Assembly: GCF_000306945.1 (NCBI RefSeq) | Contig: NC_018518.1 | Coordinates: 3,410,001-3,474,000 of the forward strand | Length of the DNA: 64,000 nucleotides | From: Bordetella pertussis 18323 | GTDB lineage: Bacteria; Pseudomonadota; Gammaproteobacteria; Burkholderiales; Burkholderiaceae_B | Direction of reading: 5' to 3' | Part shown: in pieces, positions 43,996-53,159 of the stretch | Position numbering within the stretch: position 1 is the stretch's first letter | Layout: every line of letters starts with the position of its first letter | Translations under genes and position numbers: made by a program | The notes under the pieces: generated by a model | The model's input: only the letters and a program-made list of their open reading frames with translations | Database searches by the model: none | Told to the model about the DNA's origin: nothing

Positions 43996-45667
43996 CGGTT
44001 ACTGCCCCACGGCTGGCGGTACAGGCCAGCTTGCCGAACTTGGCAAGCACGCCGCGCACATAGCGCGGCTTGGGCTGGGCCCAAGCCTTGCGACGAGCCG
44101 CCATTTCCTCATCGCTGATGTTGAGCAGCAGCAGCAGCAGCTGATGGGCATCGATGGTAACCGAATCGCCCTCGCGAATCAGCGCGATCGGCCCGCCAAC
44201 GAACTCCTCGGGCGCCACGTGCCCGACCACCATGCCCCAGGTGCCGCCGGAAAACCGCCCGTCGGTGATCAGGCCGACGGTTTCGCCCAACCCCTGGCCG
44301 ACCAGCGCGGAAGTCGGCGCGAGCATCTCGCGCATGCCTGGACCGCCCTTGGGGCCCTCGTAGCGTATCACCACCACATCGCCATCGCGGATGCGGCGGT
44401 CCATGATGGCGGCCATGGCATCGTCTTCGGAATCGAACACGCGCGCCGGGCCGGTAATGACCGGATTCTTCAACCCGGTGATCTTGGCCACGCAGCCTTC
44501 CGGCGAAAGATTGCCCTTGAGTATCGCCAGGTGCCCCTGTGGGTAGAGCGCGCGTTCGATGGGCATGATGACGTCCTGCCCGGGCGGCGGCGCATCAGGT
44601 ACGTTCGCCAGCGTCTCGGCCACGGTCTTGCCGGTGATGGTGATGCAATCGCCATGCAACAGGCCGGCGTTCAGCAGGATCTTCATCACTTGTGGAATGC
44701 CGCCGGCGCGATGCAGGTCGGTCGCCACGTACCTGCCGGACGGCTTGAGATCGCAGATGACCGGCACGCGCTTGCGGATGCGCTCGAAGTCGTCGATGTT
44801 CCACGGCACTTCCGCCGCGTGGGCGATGGCGAGGAAGTGCAGCACGGCGTTGGTCGAGCCGCCCGTGGCCATGATCACCGCCACGGCGTTCTCGATGGAG
44901 GCGAGGGTGATGATGTCGCGCGGCCGCAGCTGGCGCCGCACCGCCTCGACCAGCACGCGCGCCGATTCCGCCGCCGACGCGACTTTCTCCTGGTCCTCGT
45001 TGGCCATGGTGCTGGAATAAGGCAGGCTCATTCCCATGGCCTCGAAGGCCGAGCTCATGGTGTTGGCCGTGTACATGCCGCCGTAGGAACCCGACCCGGG
45101 GATGGCGCATTGCTCGATGGCCTTGAAGTCGGTTTCGTCCATGCGGCCCATGGTGTATTCGCCGACGGCCTCGAACACCGATACGATGGTCAGGTCCTTG
45201 CCCTTGTAGTGGCCGGGCTTGATGGTGCCGCCATACACGTAGATGCCGGGCACATTCATGCGCGCGAGCGCCATCATGCCGCCGGGCATGTTCTTGTCGC
45301 ATCCGCCGATGACCACCACGCCATCCATCCACTGCCCCTGCGCGGCGGTCTCGATGCAGTCGGCGATGACCTCGCGCGACACCAGCGAATACTTCATGCC
45401 TTCGGTGCCCATGGACATGCCATCGGAAATCGTCGGCGTGCCGAACACCTGGGGGTTGGCGCGGGAGACGCGGATGGCCTCGATCGCCGCGTCGGCCAGG
45501 CGCTGCAGCCCGCTGTTGCATGGCGTGATCGTGGAATGTCCGTTGGCCACGCCGATCATCGGATTCTGGAAATCCGCCTCGGTGTAACCCAGCGCGTAGT
45601 ACATGGCCCGATTGGGCGCGCGCGCCACGCCCTCGGTAATGTGACGGGAACGATTGTTGTCGGACAT
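43979..45667 (-). CDS. ilvD: Dihydroxy-acid dehydratase
   Basis: The 562-residue enzyme has the iron-sulfur ligand segments [18 protein letters not shown] and [19 protein letters not shown] DGRFSGG near the end, the layout of the IlvD/Edd family. It dehydrates dihydroxy acids in branched-chain amino acid synthesis. The ATG at 45667 has GGAG 9 bases upstream. An in-frame ATG 33 codons earlier (45766) also begins MSDNNR, duplicating the first six residues with only silent differences, so a longer form cannot be excluded. It is divergent from lgt. Confidence 0.93.
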
Positions 45668-45786
45668 GGTCTTGTCTCCAGGTGCGTAGGCCCATGCCGG
45701 GCCGGCCAGATCGCTGTCGGAAGGCAGCGCTACGGAACAACACGCTCGCCGGTTATTATCGGACATCTTCTTGCGCCAGGCGGAAC

Positions 45787-46575
45787 ATGCTTCAGTACCC
45801 TCAAATCGACCCCGTAGCCCTGCGTATCGGCCCGCTCGCCATCCATTGGTATGGATTGATGTATCTGATCGGCTTCGCGCTGGTCTATGCGTTCGGCCGC
45901 CGTCGCATCACGTCAGGCCATACGACCTCGATGACGGTGCGCGACCTGGAAGACCTGATTTTCTACAGCGTGCTGGGCGTGGTGCTGGGCGGGCGGCTGG
46001 GCTATGTCCTGTTCTACAAGCCCGCCCACTATCTGGCCAACCCGCTGGAGATTTTCTATCTGTGGGAGGGCGGCATGTCGTTCCACGGCGGCCTGATCGG
46101 CGTCATCGTGGTGATGCTGCTGTTCGCCCACAAGAAGCGGCTGGGCTTTTTCACCGTGAGCGATTTCATCGCGCCGCTGATTCCGCTGGGTCTGGCCGCC
46201 GGCCGCCTGGGCAATTTCATCAATGGCGAATTGTGGGGCCGGCCGACCGACGTACCCTGGGCGATGATCTTCCCGCAATCGGGCGACGGGCTGCCGCGGC
46301 ACCCGTCCCAGCTCTACGAACTGGGCCTGGAAGGCATCGTCCTGTTCGCGCTGCTGTGGTGGTATTCGAGCAAGCCCCGCGCGGCGGGGCAGGTAAGCGC
46401 CATGTTCCTGATGGGTTATGGCGCATTCCGGTTCCTGGTGGAGTTCACGCGCGAACCGGACAACTTCCTGGGGCTGCTGGCGGCCGGACTCAGCATGGGG
46501 CAATGGCTGTCGATACCCATGGTGCTGGCCGGCGCCGGCCTGTACCTGTTTACTGCAAGGCCACCGTCCCGTTGA
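45787..46575 (+). CDS. lgt: Prolipoprotein diacylglyceryl transferase
   Basis: The 262-residue membrane enzyme begins [23 protein letters not shown] and contains the signature [16 protein letters not shown] plus SFHGGLIGV. It has about seven membrane helices. Lgt attaches diacylglycerol to the lipobox cysteine of prolipoproteins. Its last 26 bases overlap the 3' end of the convergent SIMPL-domain gene. Confidence 0.96.
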
Positions 46576-47185
46576 CGGCGATGCTGACGGTGACTTCGCC
46601 CGCCTCGAGGGGAGCCTCGGGGTTGGGCGCGCCGCCGCCGGCATCCTTGGCCATCATCATCTGCGCGCCCACCGCGCGCGGGACGGGCGCCCCGCCGCTG
46701 CCGCCCAGGTCCAGCTTGATCAGGCGATAGCCCGAAAAGCCGAAGGCATTGGCCGCGGCCAGCGCGCGCTCGCGAAACGCCGTGGCGGCCTGGCTGAGCA
46801 GCTTGCGCTCCTCGGCTTCGCGGCCGGCGCGCGACAGCTGGAAACTGATGTTGGTGATGGCGGTCTTGTCGCCCAGCTTGGCAGCCAGCGCCGAGGCCGC
46901 CTGGAAGTCCTTGGACTCGAGCACGACCTCGCCCTGGCCGCGCCAGTTGATGACCTTGCCCTTGGAGTTGGTATTGGGCCACACGTTGTAGCCGCCGGTG
47001 CGCACGTCGATGTTCTTGGCGCCGCGCGCGCGCTTGACGACGTCCTCGAGCGCGGCCGACAGCTTCTTGCCGGCGCCCGGCTGGTCATTGGCCTCGACCT
47101 CGGCGGACAGGGTGATGCGCACCGTATCCTGCTTGACCTCGGAAGACGCGGTTGCCTGCAGCGTCAGCTCGGGCGCGCGGCTAGC
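46550..47185 (-). pseudogene. SIMPL-domain (DUF541) gene, 3' part, disrupted by IS481
   Basis: About 210 codons running leftward from the IS481 edge: RAPELTLQATASSEVKQDTVRITLSAEVEA, then a SIMPL-domain body with GYNVWPN and GSGGAPVPRAVGAQMMMAK. The 5' part with the signal peptide is at 48229-48369 on the other side of the element. Removing the IS and one copy of the 6-base duplication restores one frame of 256 residues. The intact protein would be periplasmic or surface-located; SIMPL proteins are of unclear function. An internal ATG at 47122 could give a shortened protein without signal peptide. Confidence 0.9.
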
Positions 47186-48228
47186 TGTGAAGATTCAATA
47201 GGTTGTATGCATGGTTCATCCGAACCGGATTTGAGAAACTGGAAATCGCCAACCCCCCAGTTCACTCAAGGAGCCCGGCCGGATGAACACCCATAAGCAT
47301 GCCCGATTGACCTTCCTACGTCGACTCGAAATGGTCCAGCAATTGATCGCCCATCAAGTTTGTGTGCCTGAAGCGGCCCGCGCCTATGGGGTCACCGCGC
47401 CGACTGTGCGCAAATGGCTGGGCCGCTTCCTGGCTCAGGGCCAGGCGGGCTTGGCCGATGCGTCCTCGCGCCCGACGGTCTCGCCCCGAGCGATTGCGCC
47501 GGCCAAGGCGCTGGCTATCGTGGAGCTGCGCCGCAAGCGGCTGACCCAAGCGCGCATCGCCCAGGCGCTGGGCGTGTCAGCCAGCACCGTCAGCCGCGTC
47601 CTGGCCCGCGCCGGTCTGTCGCACCTGGCCGACCTGGAGCCGGCCGAGCCGGTGGTGCGCTACGAGCATCAGGCCCCCGGCGATCTGCTGCACATCGACA
47701 TCAAGAAGCTGGGACGTATCCAGCGCCCTGGCCACCGGGTCACGGGCAACCGACGCGATACCGTTGAGGGGGCCGGCTGGGACTTCGTCTTCGTGGCCAT
47801 CGATGACCACGCCCGCGTGGCCTTCACCGACATCCACCCCGACGAGCGCTTCCCCAGCGCCGTCCAGTTCCTCAAGGACGCAGTGGCCTACTACCAGCGC
47901 CTGGGCGTGACCATCCAGCGCTTGCTCACCGACAATGGCTCGGCCTTTCGCAGCCGCGCCTTCGCCGCGCTGTGCCATGAGCTGGGCATCAAGCACCGCT
48001 TTACCCGACCTTACCGCCCACAGACCAATGGCAAGGCCGAACGCTTCATCCAGTCGGCCTTGCGTGAGTGGGCTTACGCTCACACCTACCAGAACTCCCA
48101 ACACCGAGCCGATGCCATGAAATCCTGGCTACACCACTACAACTGGCATCGACCCCACCAAGGCATCGGGCGCGCTGTACCCATCTCCAGACTCAACCTG
48201 GACGAATACAACCTATTGACAGTTCACA
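47186..48228 (+). mobile_element. IS481 copy 1, inserted in a SIMPL-domain gene
   Basis: The 1,043-bp element starts TGTGAAGATTCAATAGGTTG and its inverted right end reads TGTGAACTGTCAATAGGTTG. Flanks are GCTAGC (47180-47185) and ACTAGC (48229-48234), fitting an NCTAGN target duplication with one changed base. The two halves of the host gene on each side fit together, so this is a simple insertion. Confidence 0.97.
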
Positions 48229-48233
48229 ACTAG
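47283..48233 (+). CDS. IS481 transposase, copy 1
   Basis: The 316-residue DDE transposase has N-terminal helix-turn-helix domains (about 10-115, including RKWLGRFLAQGQAG and ALGVSASTVSRVL) and an integrase core with LLHIDIKKLG, LLTDNGSAF and QTNGKAERFIQSAL carrying the acidic residues. The stop codon TAG lies outside the element, within the CTAG of the target site, and the last residue (Asn316) is coded across the junction. Confidence 0.96.
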   Translation: MNTHKHARLTFLRRLEMVQQLIAHQVCVPEAARAYGVTAPTVRKWLGRFLAQGQAGLADASSRPTVSPRAIAPAKALAIVELRRKRLTQARIAQALGVSASTVSRVLARAGLSHLADLEPAEPVVRYEHQAPGDLLHIDIKKLGRIQRPGHRVTGNRRDTVEGAGWDFVFVAIDDHARVAFTDIHPDERFPSAVQFLKDAVAYYQRLGVTIQRLLTDNGSAFRSRAFAALCHELGIKHRFTRPYRPQTNGKAERFIQSALREWAYAHTYQNSQHRADAMKSWLHHYNWHRPHQGIGRAVPISRLNLDEYNLLTVHN

Positions 48234-48369
48234 CGCCGTCGGCCTGGGCCTGCGGCGCTGCCGCGGGCGGCTGCGATTGGGCAAGGACGGGCTGCGCGGC
48301 GGCCAGGGCCAGGGCGGCAGCGCATGCGGCACCCAGCCGGGTCAGCGAAAACGCGGAATGTCGAAGCAT
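48229..48369 (-). pseudogene. SIMPL-domain gene, 5' part with signal peptide
   Basis: The ATG at 48369 begins MLRHSAFSLTRLGAACAAA, a signal peptide with likely cleavage after VLAQ or similar near residue 31, followed by a Pro/Gln/Ala linker to ADG. The frame then meets IS481 and ends soon after inside it. It belongs to the fragment at 46550-47185. Confidence 0.88.
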
Positions 48370-48444
48370 GGTGGACCTGTGAGGGAACGTGGGGGGAGGG
48401 AGAGAGACATCCGAAGGCAGGCCTGCGATACAGGCCTGCCTGGA

Positions 48445-48605
48445 TAGATGCCCCGCCTGTGCCGTCAAGGCCGGCATCTCGAACCCTGAGGTTCAAGGTG
48501 GTCGCGATCCGAAGAGCATCGGGTTCGTCTACGAGTAGACGATCACTCCAACTCTACACTCCCGCAACCCATATGCCGTAAGACATAGGTTCAGAGAATG
48601 TATGG
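48445..48605 (-). ncRNA. ssrS: Probable 6S RNA
   Basis: Downstream of zapA on the same strand, the usual place for ssrS in proteobacteria. The minus strand carries CTCTGAACC near the 5' side, then GGGTTGCGGGAGTGT, a strong hairpin GTCTACTCGTAGAC, and CACCTTGAACC...GGGTTC with GATGCCGGCC at the 3' side, resembling 6S RNAs. A GC-rich palindrome (48414-48440) just beyond could end it. Ends are estimates. 6S RNA binds housekeeping RNA polymerase in stationary phase. Confidence 0.6.
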
Positions 48606-48677
48606 CCAAGTCACGAGCACGGCAGGGACAAACCATGAATACTGCATGAATACTGCGCGCGAGTTACCGCGTTGATG

Positions 48678-48989
48678 CTAGAGCAGCTTTTCCTGTCCGG
48701 ACAGCGCGTCGTCCAGCATCAAATTCATTTCCTCGATTCTACGCTTGAAGTCGCCCACCGCCAAACCACCCAGCGGACCATCCGGCGCCTTCATGGCGAG
48801 CAGTTCGCCAGCGACTTGCAGCGCCGCCATCACGGCGATGCGCTCGTTGCTGGATACCTTGCCCGACCCCTGGATGCGCAGCATGAGCTGGTCGACATGG
48901 CGAACGGCGGCCATGAGCACGGGTTTTTCTTCAGCGGAACACGCCAGCGAGTAGTCGCGCCCCAGAATCGTGACGTCTACACGTTCCAT
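48678..48989 (-). CDS. zapA: Cell division protein ZapA
   Basis: The 103-residue protein has the ZapA globular head MERVDVTILGRDYSLACSAEE, the RIAVMAALQVAGELL helix and a C-terminal coiled coil (about 70-100). ZapA cross-links FtsZ filaments. It overlaps the upstream coiled-coil gene by one base and is followed by the probable 6S RNA gene. Confidence 0.92.
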   Translation of the reverse strand: MERVDVTILGRDYSLACSAEEKPVLMAAVRHVDQLMLRIQGSGKVSSNERIAVMAALQVAGELLAMKAPDGPLGGLAVGDFKRRIEEMNLMLDDALSGQEKLL

Positions 48990-49435
48990 TACGGTTGCTC
49001 CCCGGCCGGCGCGCCCGGCAAGCGGGCCAGCACGGCGTCGATACGTTCGCGCGCCGTCGAGGCAGCCACGCGCAGGCGCTGCAGATCGGTGTCGCGCGCC
49101 CGCAGGTTGCCCTGCAGCTCGGCCTCGCGCGCACTGACGCGGGACTCCAGCGCCTGGCGTTCGGCAGCTTCGCGCGCCAGCTGCTCGCGCAGCGCGACTT
49201 CGGTCTGCTGCGCCTCGGCCAACTGGGTCGCGGTGGCGCCGTCGTGCTCGCGCAAGCGGGCCTGCAAAGCCTGGAGCTCAGTCTCGAAATCGGCGCAACG
49301 CTGCTTGAGCTTGCGCTGTTCGGATTCGCTGTCGTTCAGGCGGACACGCAACGCGTCACGCTCGGCATGCAGATGCCGGGTGCGTTGCACCAATTGCCCG
49401 ATGCGGGCGGCGAGTTGGTCGAGGTCTTGCAGCAT
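48989..49435 (-). CDS. ZapB-like coiled-coil protein
   Basis: With the ATG at 49435 (MLQDLDQLAARIGQLVQRT) the product is 148 residues and almost wholly coiled coil (about 3-130, heptads of Leu/Arg/Glu/Ala). The N-terminal helix resembles the DUF904/ZapB-type family found next to zapA in betaproteobacteria, though this protein is longer. It probably assists Z-ring assembly. A longer frame from 49519 adds 28 residues without support. Confidence 0.7.
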   Translation of the reverse strand: MLQDLDQLAARIGQLVQRTRHLHAERDALRVRLNDSESEQRKLKQRCADFETELQALQARLREHDGATATQLAEAQQTEVALREQLAREAAERQALESRVSAREAELQGNLRARDTDLQRLRVAASTARERIDAVLARLPGAPAGEQP

Positions 49436-49584
49436 GGGCGCTATCGTAAACCATCCGGGAACCGAACGGGCCTCTTCACGCAAGCTGAGAAACACGGCAA
49501 TATTCGGTAGAACCTGCATCTGCCGCTTTGCGGCGCGGCCCAGGCGCCATAAGCGCCCGCCAGCCGGCTTGGCTTTCGGCTAGC

Positions 49585-50627
49585 TGTGAAGATTCAATAG
49601 GTTGTATGCATGGTTCATCCGAACCGGATTTGAGAAACTGGAAATCGCCAACCCCCCAGTTCACTCAAGGAGCCCGGCCGGATGAACACCCATAAGCATG
49701 CCCGATTGACCTTCCTACGTCGACTCGAAATGGTCCAGCAATTGATCGCCCATCAAGTTTGTGTGCCTGAAGCGGCCCGCGCCTATGGGGTCACCGCGCC
49801 GACTGTGCGCAAATGGCTGGGCCGCTTCCTGGCTCAGGGCCAGGCGGGCTTGGCCGATGCGTCCTCGCGCCCGACGGTCTCGCCCCGAGCGATTGCGCCG
49901 GCCAAGGCGCTGGCTATCGTGGAGCTGCGCCGCAAGCGGCTGACCCAAGCGCGCATCGCCCAGGCGCTGGGCGTGTCAGCCAGCACCGTCAGCCGCGTCC
50001 TGGCCCGCGCCGGTCTGTCGCACCTGGCCGACCTGGAGCCGGCCGAGCCGGTGGTGCGCTACGAGCATCAGGCCCCCGGCGATCTGCTGCACATCGACAT
50101 CAAGAAGCTGGGACGTATCCAGCGCCCTGGCCACCGGGTCACGGGCAACCGACGCGATACCGTTGAGGGGGCCGGCTGGGACTTCGTCTTCGTGGCCATC
50201 GATGACCACGCCCGCGTGGCCTTCACCGACATCCACCCCGACGAGCGCTTCCCCAGCGCCGTCCAGTTCCTCAAGGACGCAGTGGCCTACTACCAGCGCC
50301 TGGGCGTGACCATCCAGCGCTTGCTCACCGACAATGGCTCGGCCTTTCGCAGCCGCGCCTTCGCCGCGCTGTGCCATGAGCTGGGCATCAAGCACCGCTT
50401 TACCCGACCTTACCGCCCACAGACCAATGGCAAGGCCGAACGCTTCATCCAGTCGGCCTTGCGTGAGTGGGCTTACGCTCACACCTACCAGAACTCCCAA
50501 CACCGAGCCGATGCCATGAAATCCTGGCTACACCACTACAACTGGCATCGACCCCACCAAGGCATCGGGCGCGCTGTACCCATCTCCAGACTCAACCTGG
50601 ACAAATACAACCTATTGACAGTTCACA
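49585..50627 (+). mobile_element. IS481 copy 2, upstream of tctBA
   Basis: The 1,043-bp element has perfect 6-base flanks GCTAGC on both sides (49579-49584 and 50628-50633), showing a simple insertion into intergenic DNA. It faces tctB and tctA, so any outward promoter activity at its right end would read into them. Confidence 0.97.
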
Positions 50628-50632
50628 GCTAG
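49682..50632 (+). CDS. IS481 transposase, copy 2
   Basis: Identical to copy 1 apart from one substitution near the end (Glu308 to Lys, LNLDKYN) and the junction-coded last residue, Ser316. The TAG stop again comes from the flanking CTAG. Confidence 0.96.
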   Translation: MNTHKHARLTFLRRLEMVQQLIAHQVCVPEAARAYGVTAPTVRKWLGRFLAQGQAGLADASSRPTVSPRAIAPAKALAIVELRRKRLTQARIAQALGVSASTVSRVLARAGLSHLADLEPAEPVVRYEHQAPGDLLHIDIKKLGRIQRPGHRVTGNRRDTVEGAGWDFVFVAIDDHARVAFTDIHPDERFPSAVQFLKDAVAYYQRLGVTIQRLLTDNGSAFRSRAFAALCHELGIKHRFTRPYRPQTNGKAERFIQSALREWAYAHTYQNSQHRADAMKSWLHHYNWHRPHQGIGRAVPISRLNLDKYNLLTVHS

Positions 50633-50633
50633 C

Positions 50634-50921
50634 TGTCTGCAAACTTTCAATTTGCTTTCATTCCGGCTTCGCCACCGCGATCCCGTTACACATTCAAGCC
50701 CCTGCAGGTGCATTTCTAGGGAAAACCCCGAGCAACTGGCGGAAAACCAGGGTTTCCAGCGCCCTTGCCCTCCATTACCATTCGGCCTTCAAAAATACGC
50801 AAGAGCCGATTTACAGAAAACCAAACGGCACCACCAAGTGCCTTTTTTGTGCCCGCCACCCAGCACGAGCCGGAGCAGGCAGTCTTTTAAATACATGCTG
50901 TAAAACAGGAGCCAACCAATC
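50634..50921. other. Intergenic region between IS481 copy 2 and tctB
   Basis: No gene is supported. CAGGAG 12 bases ahead of the tctB ATG is the likely ribosome binding site. The stretch is less GC-rich than its neighbours and probably holds the native tctBA promoter. Confidence 0.5.
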
Positions 50922-51386
50922 ATGCAGCTACGCAATCGACAGGACTTCTGGTCGGGGGTGATGTTCATCGTCCTCGGACTGGGATTTTCCTGGCAAGCCA
51001 GCAGCTACCAAATGGGTACTGCCGCCCGCATGGGGCCGGGATACTTTCCTTTCTGGCTGGGGCTCGTCCTGGCTTTGTTGGGCGCCATCGTGCTGATCAG
51101 CGCGCTGTCCAAGAAAGCCACAGAGACAGCGGTCGAAGGCTTCGATTGGCGCATCGTTTTCCTGGTGGTGGGCTCGGTCGTCCTGTACGCCCTGATCCTC
51201 AAGCCGCTGGGTGTCTATCTGTCCGTCTTCATCCTCGTGGTAGTCAGCAGCCTGGCCAGCCACGAATTCAGTTGGAAGGTGGCCGTTGCCAACGGCATCT
51301 TCCTCGTGGTCTTCAGCTATCTGGCGTTCATCAAGGGACTCGGCCTGATTTTCCCGCTGTGGCCGTCGTTTCTGGGCATGAACTAA
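50922..51386 (+). CDS. tctB: Tripartite tricarboxylate transporter small subunit, TctB family
   Basis: The 154-residue protein has four membrane segments (about 12-28, 42-62, 80-100, 105-150 split in two) and the family-type segment GTAARMGPGYFPFWLGLVLALLGA. TctB is the small membrane subunit that pairs with TctA. No TctC/Bug receptor gene is adjacent, so the receptor is encoded elsewhere. tctA follows after 14 bases. Confidence 0.9.
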   Translation: MQLRNRQDFWSGVMFIVLGLGFSWQASSYQMGTAARMGPGYFPFWLGLVLALLGAIVLISALSKKATETAVEGFDWRIVFLVVGSVVLYALILKPLGVYLSVFILVVVSSLASHEFSWKVAVANGIFLVVFSYLAFIKGLGLIFPLWPSFLGMN

Positions 51387-51400
51387 GGAGACCATGAATC

Positions 51401-52906
51401 ATGGAATTGTTTGACAACCTGATGCTGGGTTTCTCGGTGGCGTTCACCCCCGAGAACCTGGCGTACGCATTGCTCGGCTGCATCCTGGGCACCCTGATCG
51501 GCGTGTTGCCGGGCATCGGCCCGGTTCCGACCATCGCCATGCTGCTGCCCATCACCTATGTGCTGCCGCCGGTGGCCGGCCTGATCATGCTTGCCGGTAT
51601 TTACTACGGCGCCCAGTACGGCGGCTCGACCACGACCATCCTGGTCGCGCTACCCGGCGAGACGTCAGCGGTGGTGACCGTGCTCGACGGCCACCAGATG
51701 GCCCGCAATGGCCGCGCCGGCGCCGCCCTGGCCATCGCCGCCCTGGGCTCGTTCTTCGCCGGTTGCGTCGCCACGCTGCTGCTGGCTGCCTTCGCGCCCC
51801 CGCTGGCCGAAGTCTCCTTCAAGTTCGGCCCGGCCGAATACTTCTCGCTCATGGTGCTGGGCCTGGTGGGTGCGGTGGTGCTGGCTTCGGGCTCGCTGCC
51901 CAAGGCCATCGCCATGATCATCCTCGGCCTGCTGCTGGGCATGGTCGGCACCGACGTGAACTCCGGCGTGGCCCGCTATGACTTCGGCATCCCCGAGCTG
52001 CAGGACGGCATCGACTTCGCCATCGTCGCCATGGGCGTGTTCGGCTTCGCCGAAATCATGACCAACCTGGAGCAGAAGGAAAACCGCGTCGACATCACCG
52101 ACAAGATCGGCTCGCTGTATCCGAACTTCCAGGAATTCAAGGAAGCCGCCCCGGCCGTGGTGCGCGGCACCGCCCTGGGTTCGGCCCTGGGCATCCTGCC
52201 GGGCGGCGGCGCCGTGCTGTCCTCGTTCGCCTCCTACACGCTCGAGAAGAAAATCTCGAAGAACCCGGAGCGCTTCGGCAAGGGCCACCCGGCCGGCCTG
52301 GCCGGTCCCGAGTCGGCCAACAACGCGGCCGCGCAGACCTCGTTCATCCCGCTGCTGACCCTGGGCATCCCGGGCAACGCGGTGATGGCGCTGATGGTCG
52401 GCGCGATGACCATCCACAACATCCAGCCGGGCCCGCAGGTCATGACCAGCCACCCCGAGCTGTTCTGGGGCCTGATCGCCTCGATGTGGATCGGCAACCT
52501 GATGCTGGTGGTGCTGAACCTGCCGCTGATCGGCCTGTGGGTCAAGCTGCTGAAAGTGCCCTACCGCATCCTGTTCCCGGCCATCCTGGTGTTCTGCACC
52601 ATCGGCGTGTACTCGTTGAACTACAACACGTTCGACATCTTCATGACCGCGGCCTTCGGCGTGGTGGGCTACGTGTGGGCCAAGCTGAAATGCGAAGGCG
52701 CGCCGCTGCTGCTGGGCCTGGTGCTGGGCCCCATGATGGAAGAGAACTTCCGGCGCGCGCTGCTGCTGTCGCGTGGCGACTTCAGCACCTTCGTGACGCG
52801 CCCGCTGTCGGCGACCCTGCTGGCCGTCGCGCTCTTCCTGGTGGTGCTGGTGGCGCTGCCGGCGATCCGCAAGAAGCGCGAGGAAACCTTCGTCGAGGAA
52901 GAATGA
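51401..52906 (+). CDS. tctA: Tripartite tricarboxylate transporter large subunit, TctA family
   Basis: The 501-residue protein has about 11-12 membrane helices and the TctA signatures GTLIGVLPGIGPVPTIAMLL, GIYYGAQYGGSTTTILV and a second repeat TALGSALGILPGGGAVLSSF. It forms the transport channel for a carboxylate driven by an ion gradient, with TctB and a periplasmic receptor. Substrate unknown. A strong terminator follows. Confidence 0.94.
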   Translation: MELFDNLMLGFSVAFTPENLAYALLGCILGTLIGVLPGIGPVPTIAMLLPITYVLPPVAGLIMLAGIYYGAQYGGSTTTILVALPGETSAVVTVLDGHQMARNGRAGAALAIAALGSFFAGCVATLLLAAFAPPLAEVSFKFGPAEYFSLMVLGLVGAVVLASGSLPKAIAMIILGLLLGMVGTDVNSGVARYDFGIPELQDGIDFAIVAMGVFGFAEIMTNLEQKENRVDITDKIGSLYPNFQEFKEAAPAVVRGTALGSALGILPGGGAVLSSFASYTLEKKISKNPERFGKGHPAGLAGPESANNAAAQTSFIPLLTLGIPGNAVMALMVGAMTIHNIQPGPQVMTSHPELFWGLIASMWIGNLMLVVLNLPLIGLWVKLLKVPYRILFPAILVFCTIGVYSLNYNTFDIFMTAAFGVVGYVWAKLKCEGAPLLLGLVLGPMMEENFRRALLLSRGDFSTFVTRPLSATLLAVALFLVVLVALPAIRKKREETFVEEE

Positions 52907-52940
52907 TCCCTCGATGCAGCCGGCGCCTGCCGGCCGGCGC

Positions 52941-52970
52941 GAACCGGGCCCTCGGGCCCGGTTTTTTTTT
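52941..52970 (+). terminator. Terminator behind tctA
   Basis: GAACCGGGCCC pairs with GGGCCCGGTT and runs into nine T. This is the clearest Rho-independent terminator in the window. Confidence 0.93.
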
Positions 52971-53014
52971 GCCTCGGCTTCGCAGTGCCGCATGCCTGTC
53001 CTGCCCCGACGCGC

Positions 53015-53046
53015 GGGGTGCCGGTCCCCGCAGGGACGGGCGCCCC
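53015..53046. repeat. Isolated palindromic repeat of the GTCCC-GCAG-GGAC family
   Basis: GGGGTGCCGGTCCC and GGGACGGGCGCCCC form a stem around CGCA, sharing the core of the repeats at 34866-35050. It lies between the tctA terminator and the ggt-like gene. Confidence 0.7.
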
Positions 53047-53159
53047 ATACGCCATGGGCACCAGGCCGTAAGATTTCAAACTGCAACCAATCACAACAAA
53101 TTTGACATGAATCGGCCGCGAGTGCGTTAAGCTACGGGTTTACCCGTGTCTATCGGCTT

